From contig JANYBY010000288.1 of the NCBI GenBank assembly GCA_025360565.1, positions 1 through 6,006 on the forward strand: a stretch of 6,006 bases of DNA, in the 5' to 3' direction. Positions 5,778 through 6,006 of the stretch are shown here, piece by piece. A program made the translations under genes and the position numbers. The number at the start of each line of letters is the position of its first letter. The stretch's first letter is position 1. This stretch comes from Bacteroidota bacterium (GTDB taxonomy: Bacteria; Bacteroidota; Bacteroidia; B-17B0; Aurantibacillaceae). Under the pieces are notes generated by a model that searched no databases, was not told the origin of the DNA, and saw only the letters and a program-made list of their open reading frames with translations.

Positions 5778-6006
5778 ATGCCGGTACAAAAAATTAAATG
5801 GATGGCAATTGGTATTGCTATCACAGCTTCAACCGTGTGGTTATACAATCACAAAGATTCTTTTAAAAGTTTAACGGGAAGCAACCAAAATTCGGGACTA
5901 GTCAATAAAATAAATCCCGAGTTTGCAACTTATATTTCAGCATTCACAACCGGTTACATTTCAACCGGCTCCACCATAAAAATAAAATTCGCGAGTGAGT
6001 TCTCAA
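5778..6006 (+). CDS. N-terminus of a probable alpha-2-macroglobulin family envelope protein (cut by right edge)
   Basis: An ATG at 5778, preceded by the A-rich tract ATCATTAAAAA, opens a frame that runs to the window end (76 codons visible). After a short basic start (MPVQKIK), residues 8-23 form a hydrophobic helix (WMAIGIAITASTVWLY), then a polar linker. The segment at 46-73, 'NPEFATYISAFTTG' then 'YISTGSTIKIKFASE', matches the pattern FxxYISxxTxGxISxxSxIxIxF. I recall this from the first Ig-like domain of the very large Bacteroidota alpha-2-macroglobulin proteins. These are thought to trap proteases or guard the periplasm. The usual member is a lipoprotein. Here no cysteine is visible in the first 76 residues, so this one would be a signal-anchored or cleaved protein. 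A TAATTTTA at 5749-5756 is one base off the -7 promoter box but has no matching -33 element. The family call is moderately sure; the gene itself is firm. Confidence 0.6.
   Translation, partial: MPVQKIKWMAIGIAITASTVWLYNHKDSFKSLTGSNQNSGLVNKINPEFATYISAFTTGYISTGSTIKIKFASEFS

Overview
The window reads as ordinary chromosome of an AT-rich member of the Bacteroidota. Start codons are preceded by A-rich stretches instead of Shine-Dalgarno sequences. One intergenic region has a near-perfect Bacteroidota-type promoter (TTA, 19 bp, TATTTTTG). The gene content also fits: a short TatD-type hydrolase, a TcdA dehydratase, a possible GldN-like secreted protein, a DUF6624 protein, and what looks like the start of a Bacteroidota-type alpha-2-macroglobulin. 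I see no tRNA, rRNA, CRISPR array, transposase or phage gene.

Layout: (1) Bases 1-512 (+) hold the C-terminal part of a gene cut by the left edge, a propeller-like protein of unknown function. (2) Bases 513-685 hold a possible 36-codon one-helix membrane peptide with a weak promoter. (3) Bases 686-1723 (-) encode a secreted 345-residue protein with two GldN-like segments and its own promoter. (4) Bases 1827-2561 (-) are tcdA, which makes the cyclic form of the t6A tRNA modification. (5) Bases 2578-2673 are an imperfect palindromic repeat whose right arm supplies the tatD stop codon. (6) Bases 2669-3319 (-) are a TatD-family metal-dependent hydrolase with no ATG, GTG or TTG start ahead of its metal-binding HxH motif. 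(7) Bases 3391-4803 (+) are a GlcD-like FAD-linked 2-hydroxyacid oxidase, divergent from tatD. (8) Bases 4806-4860 are a degenerate 'TTGCGAG...GCGAAGCAATCTC' dispersed repeat. (9) Bases 4942-5667 (+) are an exported or membrane-anchored DUF6624 protein. (10) Bases 5778-6006 (+) are the start of a large envelope protein, probably of the alpha-2-macroglobulin family.

tatD and tcdA run in the same direction and may be co-transcribed through the palindrome. Their known activities (nuclease-like hydrolase, tRNA modification) do not form a shared pathway that I can name. The GlcD-like oxidase has no iron-sulfur partner in view. The remaining genes are envelope or secreted proteins with little known about them. 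I do not see a convincing new multi-gene system. The points most worth a second look are the missing canonical start of tatD, the repeat that overlaps its stop codon, the doubled GldN-like segments and the small membrane ORF.
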